The notes under the pieces were generated by a model, which saw only the letters and a program-made list of their open reading frames with translations, searched no databases and was not told the DNA's origin. From Fen-1273 sp035516035 (GTDB lineage: Bacteria > Bacteroidota > Ignavibacteria > UBA10030 > UBA6906), in contig DATJAS010000143.1 in NCBI GenBank assembly GCA_035516035.1, positions 1 to 13,415 on the forward strand: DNA of 13,415 nt, given 5' to 3'. This document shows, one piece after another, positions 6,527 through 13,415 of this stretch (position 1 is its first letter; each line of letters opens with the position of its first letter). The translations under genes were made by a program, and so were the position numbers.

Positions 6527-6551
6527 CCCCGGGAGCTATCCCGGGGCCCCC
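6522..6551. terminator. Perfect 13-bp hairpin between convergent genes
   Basis: GGGGGCCCCGGGA at 6522-6534 is the exact complement of 6539-6551, with the four-base loop GCTA. It lies 214 bases after the secreted-protein stop and 47 bases after the TPR/HEAT gene stop (minus strand), so it could end transcripts from both sides. On the plus strand TTGTGTCT follows, a weak T-rich tail; on the minus strand there is none. A terminator role is likely from position and stem strength but not certain. Confidence 0.55.
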
Positions 6552-6597
6552 TTGTGTCTAGACGACTTCCCGGGGCGGCTCCCGGCGCCGCCGGCGA

Positions 6598-7740
6598 TCA
6601 ATGTCCCCTGAGTATGTCGTAGAGCGCCGCCCTGGCGCTCTCGCCGCCGATGCTGCCGAGATAGTAGACGGCGTCCCTGCGGCACTCGAAATCTTCATCC
6701 CGCAGGGCGACGCCTTTCAGGAACTCGACGGCACGGTCGTTGCCGATGGATGCGATCGTGTAGACGATCTCCTTGCGCTGCTCGTAGCGCGTCTTCGGCA
6801 CCGACCCGTAGAGCGATGCGAGCACGGACACCCGCTGGTTTCTGTCGGTGCCGTGCTCCCCGATATAATCGATGGCGTACCCCTGAATATCGGCGCTCGT
6901 GTCCTGCCGGACGATATCGACGAAGATCGACATCACGTCGTGCTGCGTGAAGCCTGAGAGGGCGTCCATGGCCGCTTCGCGGAGCGGATGCACCGCCTTC
7001 GGGTCAAGCGCCACGTCGCGGAGCGTGGCGAACGATTTGTCGTCCTCCCTGGTTTCCCCGAGCGCATAGAGGGCGTCCATCTTGATCCTCGTCGCCTCGT
7101 CGAGATGCTCTTCATCCGGCGCGGGGGTCCCGACCGGGTGAACCATGCCGGGGAACCCGGTCCTGCCGATCTGCCGCATCTGGCGGCGAAGGTTGCGCAT
7201 CATGTTCTCCATATTGGCGGGCGTCGGCGCCACCGCCGCGAAGGGAGGCACCGCGGCGAACGGCGCAACCGGTGCGACGGCGGCCGCGGGGGCCGTCGCG
7301 GCGGCCGCCCGGTTCGCCCGGATCGCCGCGATGTCCGCGACGGCATCGTCGAGGTACTGGCTTTTCGGGTAGTCTCTCAGGAAGCGCTCGTACTCGGCGA
7401 TTGCCTTCTGCGCGTCCAGGTTCCTGTAGCTGTAGGCGGTCCAGTAGCGCGCGTCGTCGGCGTACGAGCTGTGGGGGTACTTCGCGAGGAGCGCCTGGAA
7501 TTTCTTCCGGGCGTCCGTGTATTTTTCCTCCAGGATCAGCGCATACCCCTCCTTGTACAGCGCATAGCCGGGGTCGCTCCGGTCGTCCCCGCGGAAGACC
7601 CTGACGCTTCCCGCCGCCGGCGGCCCGGCGGCCCAGACCAGCACGTCGCCCGGGCCGGACGCGGGCGTCTGGGCGGTTGCCTCAGGGGCCCGGAGGCAGA
7701 GGGCAATGAGCGATGCGACTGCGACTGTGGCCGCGTTCAT
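6598..7740 (-). CDS. Periplasmic TPR and HEAT-repeat protein of the sigma operon
   Basis: The 380-residue product has a signal peptide (likely cleavage after ATA at 23) and no lipobox, so it is probably periplasmic. Residues about 57-135 form two or three TPR-like units of the BamD/YbgF kind (GYALYKEGYALILEEKYTDARKKFQALLAKYP, then a second unit ending YERFLRDYPKSQYLDDA). A low-complexity Ala/Pro/Val linker at about 144-175 contains the near-repeat PFAAVPPFAAV. Residues about 212-380 are HEAT-like helical repeats (DALYALGE, AAMDALSGF, YAIDYIGEHG, IVYTIASIGND, DAVYYLGSIGG). Both repeat types are protein-binding scaffolds; no catalytic motif is seen. The ATG overlaps the anti-sigma stop as ATGA and has AAAGGAG six bases upstream, pointing to translational coupling. 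By position it may be a sensor or effector working with the anti-sigma factor, but this is inference. It is the last gene of the operon. Confidence 0.88.
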   Translation of the reverse strand: MNAATVAVASLIALCLRAPEATAQTPASGPGDVLVWAAGPPAAGSVRVFRGDDRSDPGYALYKEGYALILEEKYTDARKKFQALLAKYPHSSYADDARYWTAYSYRNLDAQKAIAEYERFLRDYPKSQYLDDAVADIAAIRANRAAAATAPAAAVAPVAPFAAVPPFAAVAPTPANMENMMRNLRRQMRQIGRTGFPGMVHPVGTPAPDEEHLDEATRIKMDALYALGETREDDKSFATLRDVALDPKAVHPLREAAMDALSGFTQHDVMSIFVDIVRQDTSADIQGYAIDYIGEHGTDRNQRVSVLASLYGSVPKTRYEQRKEIVYTIASIGNDRAVEFLKGVALRDEDFECRRDAVYYLGSIGGESARAALYDILRGH

Positions 7741-8510
7741 GGCGATCTCCTTTCTGCGAAGCCGGCGTCCAGGACCGACTCGGTCATTCTGATTTTGAAG
7801 AGAAGGTTGTTCTGCCTGATCCCCGACCGGACGATTGCGACGCCGGCGGCGTCGTGCCGGCGGTCGGTATTGGCGAGCTGGATCATGATTTTCTGCAGAT
7901 CGCCGACGAGCCTGGCGCTCCGCGCGTCGAGCGGCTGTTCCCTGAGCACCCTCGCCTCGCTCACGAGCGCGCGCGACTGGCGCCGCTCGAGGTCGAAGTC
8001 GAGCGGGGCGCCTTCCTCTGCCCGTGCGTTCTCCACGCCGATCAGGAGCACCTGCGATCTCCGCAGGTAATCGTGGAGCATCACCGCTGCGCTGTCGCCG
8101 GCCGGGGCCTCCGCGACGGGGGAGGGAACGGTCTCCGCGTGCGGCCCGAGGAGGATGATCGCGGCGATCGCTGCCAGCGCGAGCGCGCCGCTCCCTGCGA
8201 GGAGAGGCACGCGGCTGGCATGGACGAACGATGCGATCCTCTCAGGCACGCCCCGGAATGCGGGGGGCCGCGCCGTGGCGGGGAGACGCTCCTCGACGCG
8301 GGCCGCGAACGAGCGCCAGAAACCCTTGTCCCGTTCTTCCGAAGGGGGCGTTGCCCGCCGGGGGATGAGCGCGAGCGCCTCCTGCATTTCGCGCAGCTCT
8401 TCCCTGCACGCGGCGCAGAGCGCAAGGTGCTCTTCGCACTGCCGGGCTTCCGGGGGAGAGAGCTCCCCCGCGGCGTACTCGTACAGCTGCAGGCGGACGT
8501 GGCGGCTCAT
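7737..8510 (-). CDS. Membrane anti-sigma factor, zinc-finger (zf-HC2) type
   Basis: The 257-residue protein has the layout of a zinc-binding anti-sigma factor. Residues 8-40 hold the N-terminal zinc-finger domain: LYEYAAGELSPPEARQCEEH, then H28-x3-C32-x2-C35, with Cys25 upstream as a possible further ligand. A single membrane segment lies at about 101-121 (VPLLAGSGALALAAIAAIILL). The C-terminal half, about 125-257, would be periplasmic and is helical and charged (around DYLRRSQVLLIGVENA and LVGDLQKIMIQLANTD). The N-terminal part should hold the cognate sigma factor inactive in the cytoplasm until an envelope signal releases it. The ATG at 8510 overlaps the sigma stop as ATGA and has AGGAGG upstream. 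A longer in-frame version (to 8597) would overlap the sigma gene deeply and was rejected. Cognate pairing with the adjacent sigma factor is inferred from the coupled gene order, which is the norm for such pairs. Confidence 0.92.
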   Translation of the reverse strand: MSRHVRLQLYEYAAGELSPPEARQCEEHLALCAACREELREMQEALALIPRRATPPSEERDKGFWRSFAARVEERLPATARPPAFRGVPERIASFVHASRVPLLAGSGALALAAIAAIILLGPHAETVPSPVAEAPAGDSAAVMLHDYLRRSQVLLIGVENARAEEGAPLDFDLERRQSRALVSEARVLREQPLDARSARLVGDLQKIMIQLANTDRRHDAAGVAIVRSGIRQNNLLFKIRMTESVLDAGFAERRSP

Positions 8511-9079
8511 CGGGCGTCCTCCTGGAGGAATTCCAGCTTCGCCTTCATCTTCCTGAGACCCCTGAAGAGGTGCGTCTTCACGGTTCCCTCGGAGCACCGG
8601 AGGATGTTGCTGACCTGCTTCGTCGAGAGCCCGTCCATCGTCCGGAGTATGACGACGGCCCGCTGGAGCGTCGGCAGCTCGTGGAGCGCCCGCTCGATGT
8701 GTCCGCGGAGATCCTCACCCTCCGGCTCCCCGGCGGCCGCGGGGGCCTCGGCGGCGTCGACCTCGCGGGCGAGCCTGGTCCGGTTCTTCTTCGCCCTGTT
8801 CATCGCGAGGTTCATCACGATCCGGTGGAGCCAGGTGCCGAATCCCGCCTCCTCCCTGAACGAAGAGAGAGCCCCGTATGCGCGGAGGAACGCTTCCTGC
8901 GTCACGTCGGAGGCGTCGTCGTGGTTGCCCACGAACGAGAAGGCGACATCATACGCGTGCTTCATGTGACGTTCCACAAGTATGCGGAATGCCCCGTGGC
9001 TCCCCGTGCGTGCCCGGGAGATCAGTTGCCGCTCTTCGTCAGCGGGCATTGCGTGGCCTGTCTGTGGGGGTCGCACCAT
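8507..9079 (-). CDS. ECF-type RNA polymerase sigma factor (RpoE-like)
   Basis: The 190-residue protein has only the sigma-2 and sigma-4 regions, as extracytoplasmic-function sigma factors do. Region 2 lies at about 28-100: FRILVERHMKHAYDVAFSFVGN, the conserved DASDVTQEAFLRAY (55-68) that contacts core polymerase, and FGTWLHRIVMNLAMNRAKK (80-98) that reads the -10 element. Region 4 lies at about 125-180, with LPTLQRAVVILRTMDGLS and the helix-turn-helix STKQVSNILRCSEGTVKTHLFRGLRKMK (152-179) for -35 recognition. It directs transcription of an unknown regulon, commonly including its own operon. The start at 9079 has GAGAGG about 11 bases upstream; an internal Met at residue 11 (9049) is a possible alternative, since conserved sequence begins only after it. 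It is the first gene of a three-gene operon and overlaps the anti-sigma gene by four bases. Confidence 0.95.
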   Translation of the reverse strand: MVRPPQTGHAMPADEERQLISRARTGSHGAFRILVERHMKHAYDVAFSFVGNHDDASDVTQEAFLRAYGALSSFREEAGFGTWLHRIVMNLAMNRAKKNRTRLAREVDAAEAPAAAGEPEGEDLRGHIERALHELPTLQRAVVILRTMDGLSTKQVSNILRCSEGTVKTHLFRGLRKMKAKLEFLQEDAR

Positions 9080-9125
9080 CAGTTAGACATCCTCTCGGGA
9101 CGATCGGTTGACATTGCCGGGGGAC

Positions 9126-9144
9126 CCGTCATGGGAAATGACGG
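9126..9144. promoter_or_regulatory. Inverted repeat upstream of the sigma gene
   Basis: CCGTCAT at 9126-9132 pairs with ATGACGG at 9138-9144 across GGGAA. It lies 46 bases upstream of the sigma start, where an operator or a short leader hairpin would sit. No -35/-10 pair for the sigma operon could be assigned around it. The structure is exact; the function is a guess. Confidence 0.3.
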
Positions 9145-9175
9145 CGGGTGAGGGGGGTTTGTTGCGGGAAGGAAG

Positions 9176-9201
9176 AAAAAAGGGGGGGCTTCCCCCCCCC
9201 C
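9176..9201 (-). terminator. Intrinsic terminator 2 of the efflux operon
   Basis: On the minus strand a run of ten G, then AAG, seven C and six T forms a short GC hairpin followed directly by a T-tract (T-tract at 9176-9181). It follows terminator 1 with no spacing and acts as a second stop before the sigma operon at 9079. Confidence 0.75.
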
Positions 9202-9230
9202 AAAAAAGGGCCTCCCGGGCGGGACGCCCT
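9202..9230 (-). terminator. Intrinsic terminator 1 of the efflux operon
   Basis: On the minus strand AGGGC-G-TCCC, a four-base loop, then GGGA-G-GCCCT forms a nine-pair stem with one G/G mismatch, ending in six T. The stem begins one base after the TolC-family stop codon (9232-9234). This is a classical Rho-independent terminator for the RND/TolC transcript. Confidence 0.85.
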
Positions 9231-9231
9231 G

Positions 9232-10527
9232 TCAACCTCCCGGGACGACGGTAAGACCCATCGCCCGCCTGAGCCGGATGGCGGCGGTGCGGTAATCGTA
9301 CTGGGCCTGGATGTCCGTGATCTGCGAGTTGGCGAGCGTCAGCCGGGCGTCGGATTCGTCGAGCGACGTGGCGACGCCGGCGGCATACTGGCGCTCGACC
9401 AGGTTGAGGTTCTCTTCGGATTCCCGGACGAGCTTCGCGGTGGCGACGGCGCGCTCCGATGCTTCCCGGATTGCCAGCCACTCCTGTTCCACCTCCAGCA
9501 GCACCCCCTCGGTGAGGACGTCGAGCGACGACTGCGCGATCGCGGCGTTCGCCTCCGCCAGCTGCACTCCCGCGTCGAGCGCCCACCCCTGGAATATCGG
9601 GAGCGTGAACGTGAGCCCGGCGTTCCAGCGGCTGAGGAGCGGGAACGCGTATCCGTTCCAGGTATACCCCCCGGTCGCGGAAATCGTGGGAAGATGCTGC
9701 CCCCAGGCGGCGGTGACCGCCGCGCGCGCAGAGCCGAGCCTGGCCTGCGCGGCGATGACCTCCGGACGGTTGCGCAGGGCGTCGGAGCGCGCCTCCTCGA
9801 GCGTCGTGTACGTGGCGGGGACGGAGGAGGAGTCGGCGGCGACATACTCGTTCGCCGGGTGGACGCCCATCGTGTTCTCGAGCTGGAGCTTTGACACGCG
9901 GTACGCGTTCCGCGCCTGGATCAGGCTCACGTTCGCATTGAGCGAGTCCACTTCCGCCTTTGTGACGTCAAGCTGCGGGCGCCTTCCGGTGATGAAGAAG
10001 GCGCGTGTCTGCGCCAGGTGGCGCGCCGAGTTGGCGAGGGCTTCTTCGTTGACCGACACCACGCGGCGGGATTCCAGGAACGCCAGGTACGCGACTTCCG
10101 TGTTGAGCGCGACGATTTCGCGCGCGGAGTCGAACGCCGTCACCGCGGCATCGGCCAGGAGGTCGCTCTCCACCTGGCGCCCGCTCGATTTCCCGAAATC
10201 CCAGATCGTGAGGGCGCCCTGCAGCGCAGCCGAGTAACTGGTGTACGTCCGCAGCGCCGGCGGGAGGGAGGGGGTGAGGAGAATCGTGCCCCCCGTCCTG
10301 GTGTCGGAGGCGGAAAACGCGACGGAGGGGAGGAACGCCGCACGCGCCTGACGCGCAATCGCATCGTAGGCCTGGATCGTCCCGGATGCCGCGCCGAGCG
10401 ACGGCTGGTGCTGGAGCGCGAGCGCAACGGCCCGCTCGATCGTCAGCGTATCAAGCTGCTGCGCCGCGGCGGCGGACCATCCGGCGGCGGCGAGCGTGGC
10501 GACCAGGTGTAGCCGCACGGTGCGCAC
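9232..10527 (-). CDS. TolC-family outer membrane efflux protein
   Basis: The 431-residue protein has a signal peptide (likely cleavage after AAAA at about 22; no lipobox) and the twofold outer-membrane efflux protein (OEP) layout. The first half opens with LTIERAVALALQHQPSLGAA (about 27-46), and the second with TTLEEARSDALRNRPEVIAAQARLGSARAAV. Each half carries long helices of the periplasmic tunnel, including YAAGVATSLDESDARLTLANSQ near the C-terminus, and beta-strand stretches of the barrel (FLPSVAFSASDT, HLPTISATGGYTW). Length fits the family (about 420-490). It should form the trimeric outer-membrane channel of a tripartite pump. The start is GTG at 10527, with GGAGG six bases upstream inside the end of the RND gene. 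Only one base separates it from the RND stop, so translation is probably coupled and it is the natural partner of that pump. Two terminators follow. Confidence 0.94.
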   Translation of the reverse strand: MRTVRLHLVATLAAAGWSAAAAQQLDTLTIERAVALALQHQPSLGAASGTIQAYDAIARQARAAFLPSVAFSASDTRTGGTILLTPSLPPALRTYTSYSAALQGALTIWDFGKSSGRQVESDLLADAAVTAFDSAREIVALNTEVAYLAFLESRRVVSVNEEALANSARHLAQTRAFFITGRRPQLDVTKAEVDSLNANVSLIQARNAYRVSKLQLENTMGVHPANEYVAADSSSVPATYTTLEEARSDALRNRPEVIAAQARLGSARAAVTAAWGQHLPTISATGGYTWNGYAFPLLSRWNAGLTFTLPIFQGWALDAGVQLAEANAAIAQSSLDVLTEGVLLEVEQEWLAIREASERAVATAKLVRESEENLNLVERQYAAGVATSLDESDARLTLANSQITDIQAQYDYRTAAIRLRRAMGLTVVPGG

Positions 10528-10528
10528 G

Positions 10529-13415
10529 TCAGCCCTCCTCTCCCGGCGCTTTCATCTCCCTCTTGAAGCGCCGCTCGAACACGATGTAGAGGGAGGGAAC
10601 GAAGAAGAGCGTCAGCGTCGTGGAGACCGTCAGCCCGCCGATCACCGCGATGGCGAGCGGGGCCTGCGTCGATTCGCCGCCGAGCCCGATCGCCATCGGG
10701 ATCAGCCCGAGCACGGTGGCCAGCGACGTCATCAGGATCGGCTTGAGACGCGTGCGGCCCGCGCGCACGACCGCCTCTTCGAGCCCCAGGCCCCGCTGAC
10801 GCAGCCTGTTGGTGTAGTCGACGAGCAGTATCCCGTTGCTCACCACGATGCCCACCATGACGATGACGCCCTGGAACGACGTCACGGAGAGCGTCGTCCG
10901 CGTCAGGAAAAGCATCCAGAGAACGCCGACGATGCCCAGCGGCACGGTGAACATGATGATGAAGGGATCGATGAGCGACTGGAATTGCGACGCCATGACC
11001 ACGTAGACCAGTATGATGGCAAGCCCGAACGCGAGCGCCAGGTCGTGGAACGTCCTGTTCTGCTGCTCGACGTTGCCGCTCTGCCGGATCTCAAAGCCGG
11101 CGGGGAGGGAAAGCCTGTCGACCCTCGCCTGGATCGCCTGGGCGACCGTCCCGAGGTCCGAGCCCTGCACGTTGGCGGTGACTTCCACGAGCCGCTGCTG
11201 GTACTTCCTGTCGATCTGCACCGGCACGTTGTCCTTCTCGATCGTCGCGACGTTACCCAGGAGCACCGGCTGCCCGCCGGAGCCCACCAGGACGATGTTC
11301 CGGAGATCGGCGATGTTGTTCCTGTAGTCCTCGTTCAGCCTGACCAGGATGTTGTACTCGTTCCCCGTCACGGGGTCCGTGTAGAGCGACGCGACGCTGC
11401 CGTTGATGCACGTGCTGATCGTATTGGAGATGTTGGCCACGTCGAGTCCCAGCGTCCCCGCCTTGTCCCTGTCGATCTTCACGCGCAGCTCGGGCAGGTT
11501 GTCCTCCCGCGTCACCTGGACATCCACCGCTCCCGGCGTGGAGCGGACGATGCCGGCGACCTCCTTCGCGAGCGCGGTTCCCGCGTCGATGTCGTAGCCG
11601 TTGATCTCGACGTCGATCGGCGCGTTCGAGCCGAAGTTGAGAAGGAAGCGGAGGAACCCGCTCGGGCTGATGTACGTCGCCACACCGGGGATCCGGGCGA
11701 GCTTCGGGCGGATCGCCTTGATGATCTGGAATATGTCCCGCTTCCGCTGGTCCACGGGGACGAGCGCCACGTTGATGTTCGCCGCGTGCGTCCCCGAGTT
11801 CCGGGTGAAAAGCGATCCGCTCCGCGCCGCGGGGATGCCGATGTCGGTGATGACCGTCTGGATCTCCGGGATGTTGTCCTGGAGCGTCTTCTCGATCTCC
11901 CGGCAGACCAGGCTGGTCTCTTCCACCCGCGTCCCCACCGGGCATTTCACCGTGATCGAGAACTGCCCCTCGTCCTGGTCGGGGAAGAACTCCGTGCCGA
12001 TGAACTTGAAGAGCAGGAGCGAGACGGCGGCGATCGCCACGATGGCGATGATGACCGTGCGGCGGTGGCGCAGCGTCCGCTGGAGCTGGCGCTCGTACCA
12101 GCCGTCGATTGCCTCCAGCATGTCGTGCGCCCTCACGCGCACGCGGTCGGGCAGCTTCCGCGAATCCCGGTCCAGGTGCTTTTCGGGGGGGAGGAAATTC
12201 AGGCACATGAGGGGGGTGACGGTGCGCGAGACGAAGAACGAACCGAAGAGCGCCACGGCGATCGTGATCGTCAGAGGGATGAAGAGGAGCTTGGCGATTC
12301 CGGTCAGGAACACGATCGGGAGGAAGACGATGACCGTGGTCAGCGTGGAGACGAAGATCGGCGAGGCGACCTCCTGCGCGGCCTCGAGCGTCGCCTGGAT
12401 CTTCGTCTGGTTCGCCCTCCGCTCGTTGTAGTGCCGCGAGATCGCCTCGAGCTCCACGATCGAGTCGTCCACCAGGCGTCCCACCGCCAGCGCGAGCCCC
12501 CCGAACGTCATGATGTTGAGGGAGTCGCCGCCGAAGCGGAACCAGATGAACGTGATGAGGATCGAGAGCGGTATGGCGACCAGTATGATGAGCGTCCCCC
12601 GCATGTTCCTGAGGAAGAGCATGATGATGATCATCGCCAGGAGCGCGCCGAGTCCGGCTTCCCGCTGCAGCCCGGCGATCGTCTGCCGGATGTAGAGGGA
12701 CTGGTCGAACGAGATCGTCATCCTGACGTTGGGCGGGACGCCGGTCAGCTTCGGGATGGCCCGGACCACGTTGTCGACCACCTCGATCGTGTTCGCGTTG
12801 GCGAGCTTCTGCACGCGCATCGTCACGCCGGGTTTCCCGTCGATCCTGACCAGCTCGGTCTCTTCCTGGTAGCTGTCCTCCACCTTCCCGACGTCCCGGA
12901 TGCGCACCGGGGTCCCGTTGACGACTTTCAGGACGATGTCCCCCATCGGCCTGACGACGTTGAACTGGCTCTCGGTCTTGAGCGTGTAGTCGAACTTCCC
13001 CGTCTTGAGGTCGCCCGACGGGAGTATGAGGTTCGCGTTGGCCACCGCGTTGAACACGTTCATCACCGGCAGGTCCAGCGCCTGGAGGCGGTCCCTGTCC
13101 AGCGTCACGTGGATCTCGCGGATCCGCCCTCCCAGCACCTGCGCCTGCGCGACGCCGGAGAGGTGCTCGATCTGCGGCTCGATCGTGTTGTACGCCAGGT
13201 CGTACAGGTCCCGCTGGTCCATGTCCGCTGAGATCGCGATGTTGCAGACCGGCTGGCTCGTGATGTCGAACCGGAGCGCCACCGGCGTCGAGATCCCGGT
13301 GGGGAGCTGCGTCAGTATCCTGTTGATGTGCTGCACCACGTCCACGAGGCCGACGTCGACGTTCGCATCCCATGTGAAGTAAATGCGGATCGAAGAGATC
13401 CCCTCGCGGGTGGAG
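10529..13415 (-). CDS. RND efflux pump inner-membrane subunit, HAE1/AcrB type (5' end missing)
   Basis: The frame is open to the right edge, giving 961 residues. Family members have about 1020-1070, so roughly 70-80 N-terminal residues, including membrane helix 1, lie outside. The first visible residues (STREGISSIRIYFTWDANVD) belong to the first porter domain. The usual two-half layout follows: porter and docking segments, then helix clusters (LGALLAMIIIMLFLRNMRGT, LFIPLTITIAVALFGSFFVSRTVTPLM, then FGLAIILVYVVMASQFQSLIDP and VIVMVGIVVSNGILLVDYTN). The proton-relay pair Asp-Asp of helix 4 is present in GRLVDDSIVELE (12464-12469). In helix 10 the position of AcrB Lys940 is Ser (codon 10838-10840) by my alignment, while the helix 11 Arg appears kept in TRLKPILMTS. 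It should be the proton-driven pump of a tripartite exporter of hydrophobic or amphiphilic compounds; the substrate is not predictable. The TolC-family gene follows directly. The membrane fusion protein is not in the window. Confidence 0.95.
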   Translation of the reverse strand, partial: STREGISSIRIYFTWDANVDVGLVDVVQHINRILTQLPTGISTPVALRFDITSQPVCNIAISADMDQRDLYDLAYNTIEPQIEHLSGVAQAQVLGGRIREIHVTLDRDRLQALDLPVMNVFNAVANANLILPSGDLKTGKFDYTLKTESQFNVVRPMGDIVLKVVNGTPVRIRDVGKVEDSYQEETELVRIDGKPGVTMRVQKLANANTIEVVDNVVRAIPKLTGVPPNVRMTISFDQSLYIRQTIAGLQREAGLGALLAMIIIMLFLRNMRGTLIILVAIPLSILITFIWFRFGGDSLNIMTFGGLALAVGRLVDDSIVELEAISRHYNERRANQTKIQATLEAAQEVASPIFVSTLTTVIVFLPIVFLTGIAKLLFIPLTITIAVALFGSFFVSRTVTPLMCLNFLPPEKHLDRDSRKLPDRVRVRAHDMLEAIDGWYERQLQRTLRHRRTVIIAIVAIAAVSLLLFKFIGTEFFPDQDEGQFSITVKCPVGTRVEETSLVCREIEKTLQDNIPEIQTVITDIGIPAARSGSLFTRNSGTHAANINVALVPVDQRKRDIFQIIKAIRPKLARIPGVATYISPSGFLRFLLNFGSNAPIDVEINGYDIDAGTALAKEVAGIVRSTPGAVDVQVTREDNLPELRVKIDRDKAGTLGLDVANISNTISTCINGSVASLYTDPVTGNEYNILVRLNEDYRNNIADLRNIVLVGSGGQPVLLGNVATIEKDNVPVQIDRKYQQRLVEVTANVQGSDLGTVAQAIQARVDRLSLPAGFEIRQSGNVEQQNRTFHDLALAFGLAIILVYVVMASQFQSLIDPFIIMFTVPLGIVGVLWMLFLTRTTLSVTSFQGVIVMVGIVVSNGILLVDYTNRLRQRGLGLEEAVVRAGRTRLKPILMTSLATVLGLIPMAIGLGGESTQAPLAIAVIGGLTVSTTLTLFFVPSLYIVFERRFKREMKAPGEEG

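Noticed and set aside
6310..6622. Two short plus-strand open frames in the convergent intergenic region
   Set aside because: They run through the palindromic repeats, G-tracts and terminator hairpin, have no good ribosome binding site, and resemble no family.
7670..7740. Cys15 of the TPR/HEAT protein as a lipoprotein cysteine
   Set aside because: The residues before it do not form a lipobox and a normal signal peptidase I site (ATA) follows, so a soluble periplasmic product is more likely.
6988..8070. A 360-residue plus-strand open frame opposite the TPR/HEAT gene
   Set aside because: Arg/Gly-rich shadow without domain content.
7713..8969. A 418-residue plus-strand open frame opposite the sigma/anti-sigma genes
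   Set aside because: Composition typical of antisense shadow; both minus-strand genes are firmly identified.
9108..9140. TTGACA on the plus strand as a -35 element
   Set aside because: No matching -10 at the right distance and no plus-strand gene downstream.
9180..9201. G/C homopolymer run as evidence of a mobile element end or assembly error
   Set aside because: It is fully explained as the stem of an intrinsic terminator with a T-tract, although exact homopolymer length could be a sequencing artefact.
10496..13231. A 911-residue plus-strand open frame opposite the RND gene
   Set aside because: Its product is a charged, Arg/Asp/Val/His-rich string with no domain, while the opposite frame is a clear RND pump. 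It is a shadow of GC-rich codon use.
11253..13373. A 706-residue minus-strand open frame overlapping the RND gene in another frame
   Set aside because: Low-complexity Arg/Gly/Asp/His content and full overlap with the recognised RND frame.

Overview
This is high-GC chromosomal DNA (mostly G/C at third codon positions) from a Gram-negative bacterium, probably of the Bacteroidota/Ignavibacteria-like part of the FCB group. The main taxonomic clue is the secreted protein at 4299-6308, which ends in a 'NYPNPFNPST' type C-terminal module followed by 'GVYFYRI', the signature of type IX secretion (T9SS) type A sorting domains. Tandem DUF2911 domains, a zinc-finger anti-sigma factor with a downstream periplasmic repeat protein, and an RND/TolC pair fit the same kind of organism. 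Lineage below phylum level cannot be read from this window. I see no rRNA, tRNA, CRISPR array, transposase, integrase or phage gene.

Region 1 (1-3962, all minus strand) reads from right to left: an aldehyde dehydrogenase, a lipoprotein with two PsbP/DcrB-like domains, a YbjQ/UPF0145 protein, and an exported protein with two DUF2911 domains. Gaps are 40, 19 and 17 bases, so it could be one transcript. It ends in a perfect 17-bp hairpin that contains the last stop codon, followed by a small cluster of ATTGAC inverted repeats. Region 2 (3963-4298) is a divergent intergenic region of 336 bases with clustered direct and inverted repeats that look like regulator binding sites. Region 3 (4299-6308, plus strand) encodes the 669-residue T9SS-type secreted protein. 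Region 4 (6309-6597) lies between convergent genes and holds two copies of a dispersed palindromic repeat, a G-quadruplex-type G-tract cluster and a perfect GC-rich hairpin.

Region 5 (6598-9079, minus strand) is a compact three-gene operon: an ECF-type sigma factor, a membrane anti-sigma factor with an HxxxCxxC zinc finger, and a periplasmic TPR plus HEAT-repeat protein. Each junction is an ATGA overlap, so the three products are probably made in fixed proportion and may form one envelope-sensing unit. Region 6 (9232-13415, minus strand) is the distal part of a tripartite efflux operon: an RND pump running off the right edge, then a TolC-family outer membrane protein starting one base after the pump's stop codon, then two intrinsic terminators in tandem that separate it from the sigma operon. 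The membrane fusion protein expected for such a pump is not in the window and may lie beyond the right edge.

Most of the content belongs to known families. I did not find a convincing undescribed defence, mobile or RNA system. The parts most worth a second look are the sigma/anti-sigma/TPR-HEAT operon, the repeat-rich divergent intergenic region, the hairpin across the DUF2911 stop codon, and the intergenic repeats at 6314-6551.
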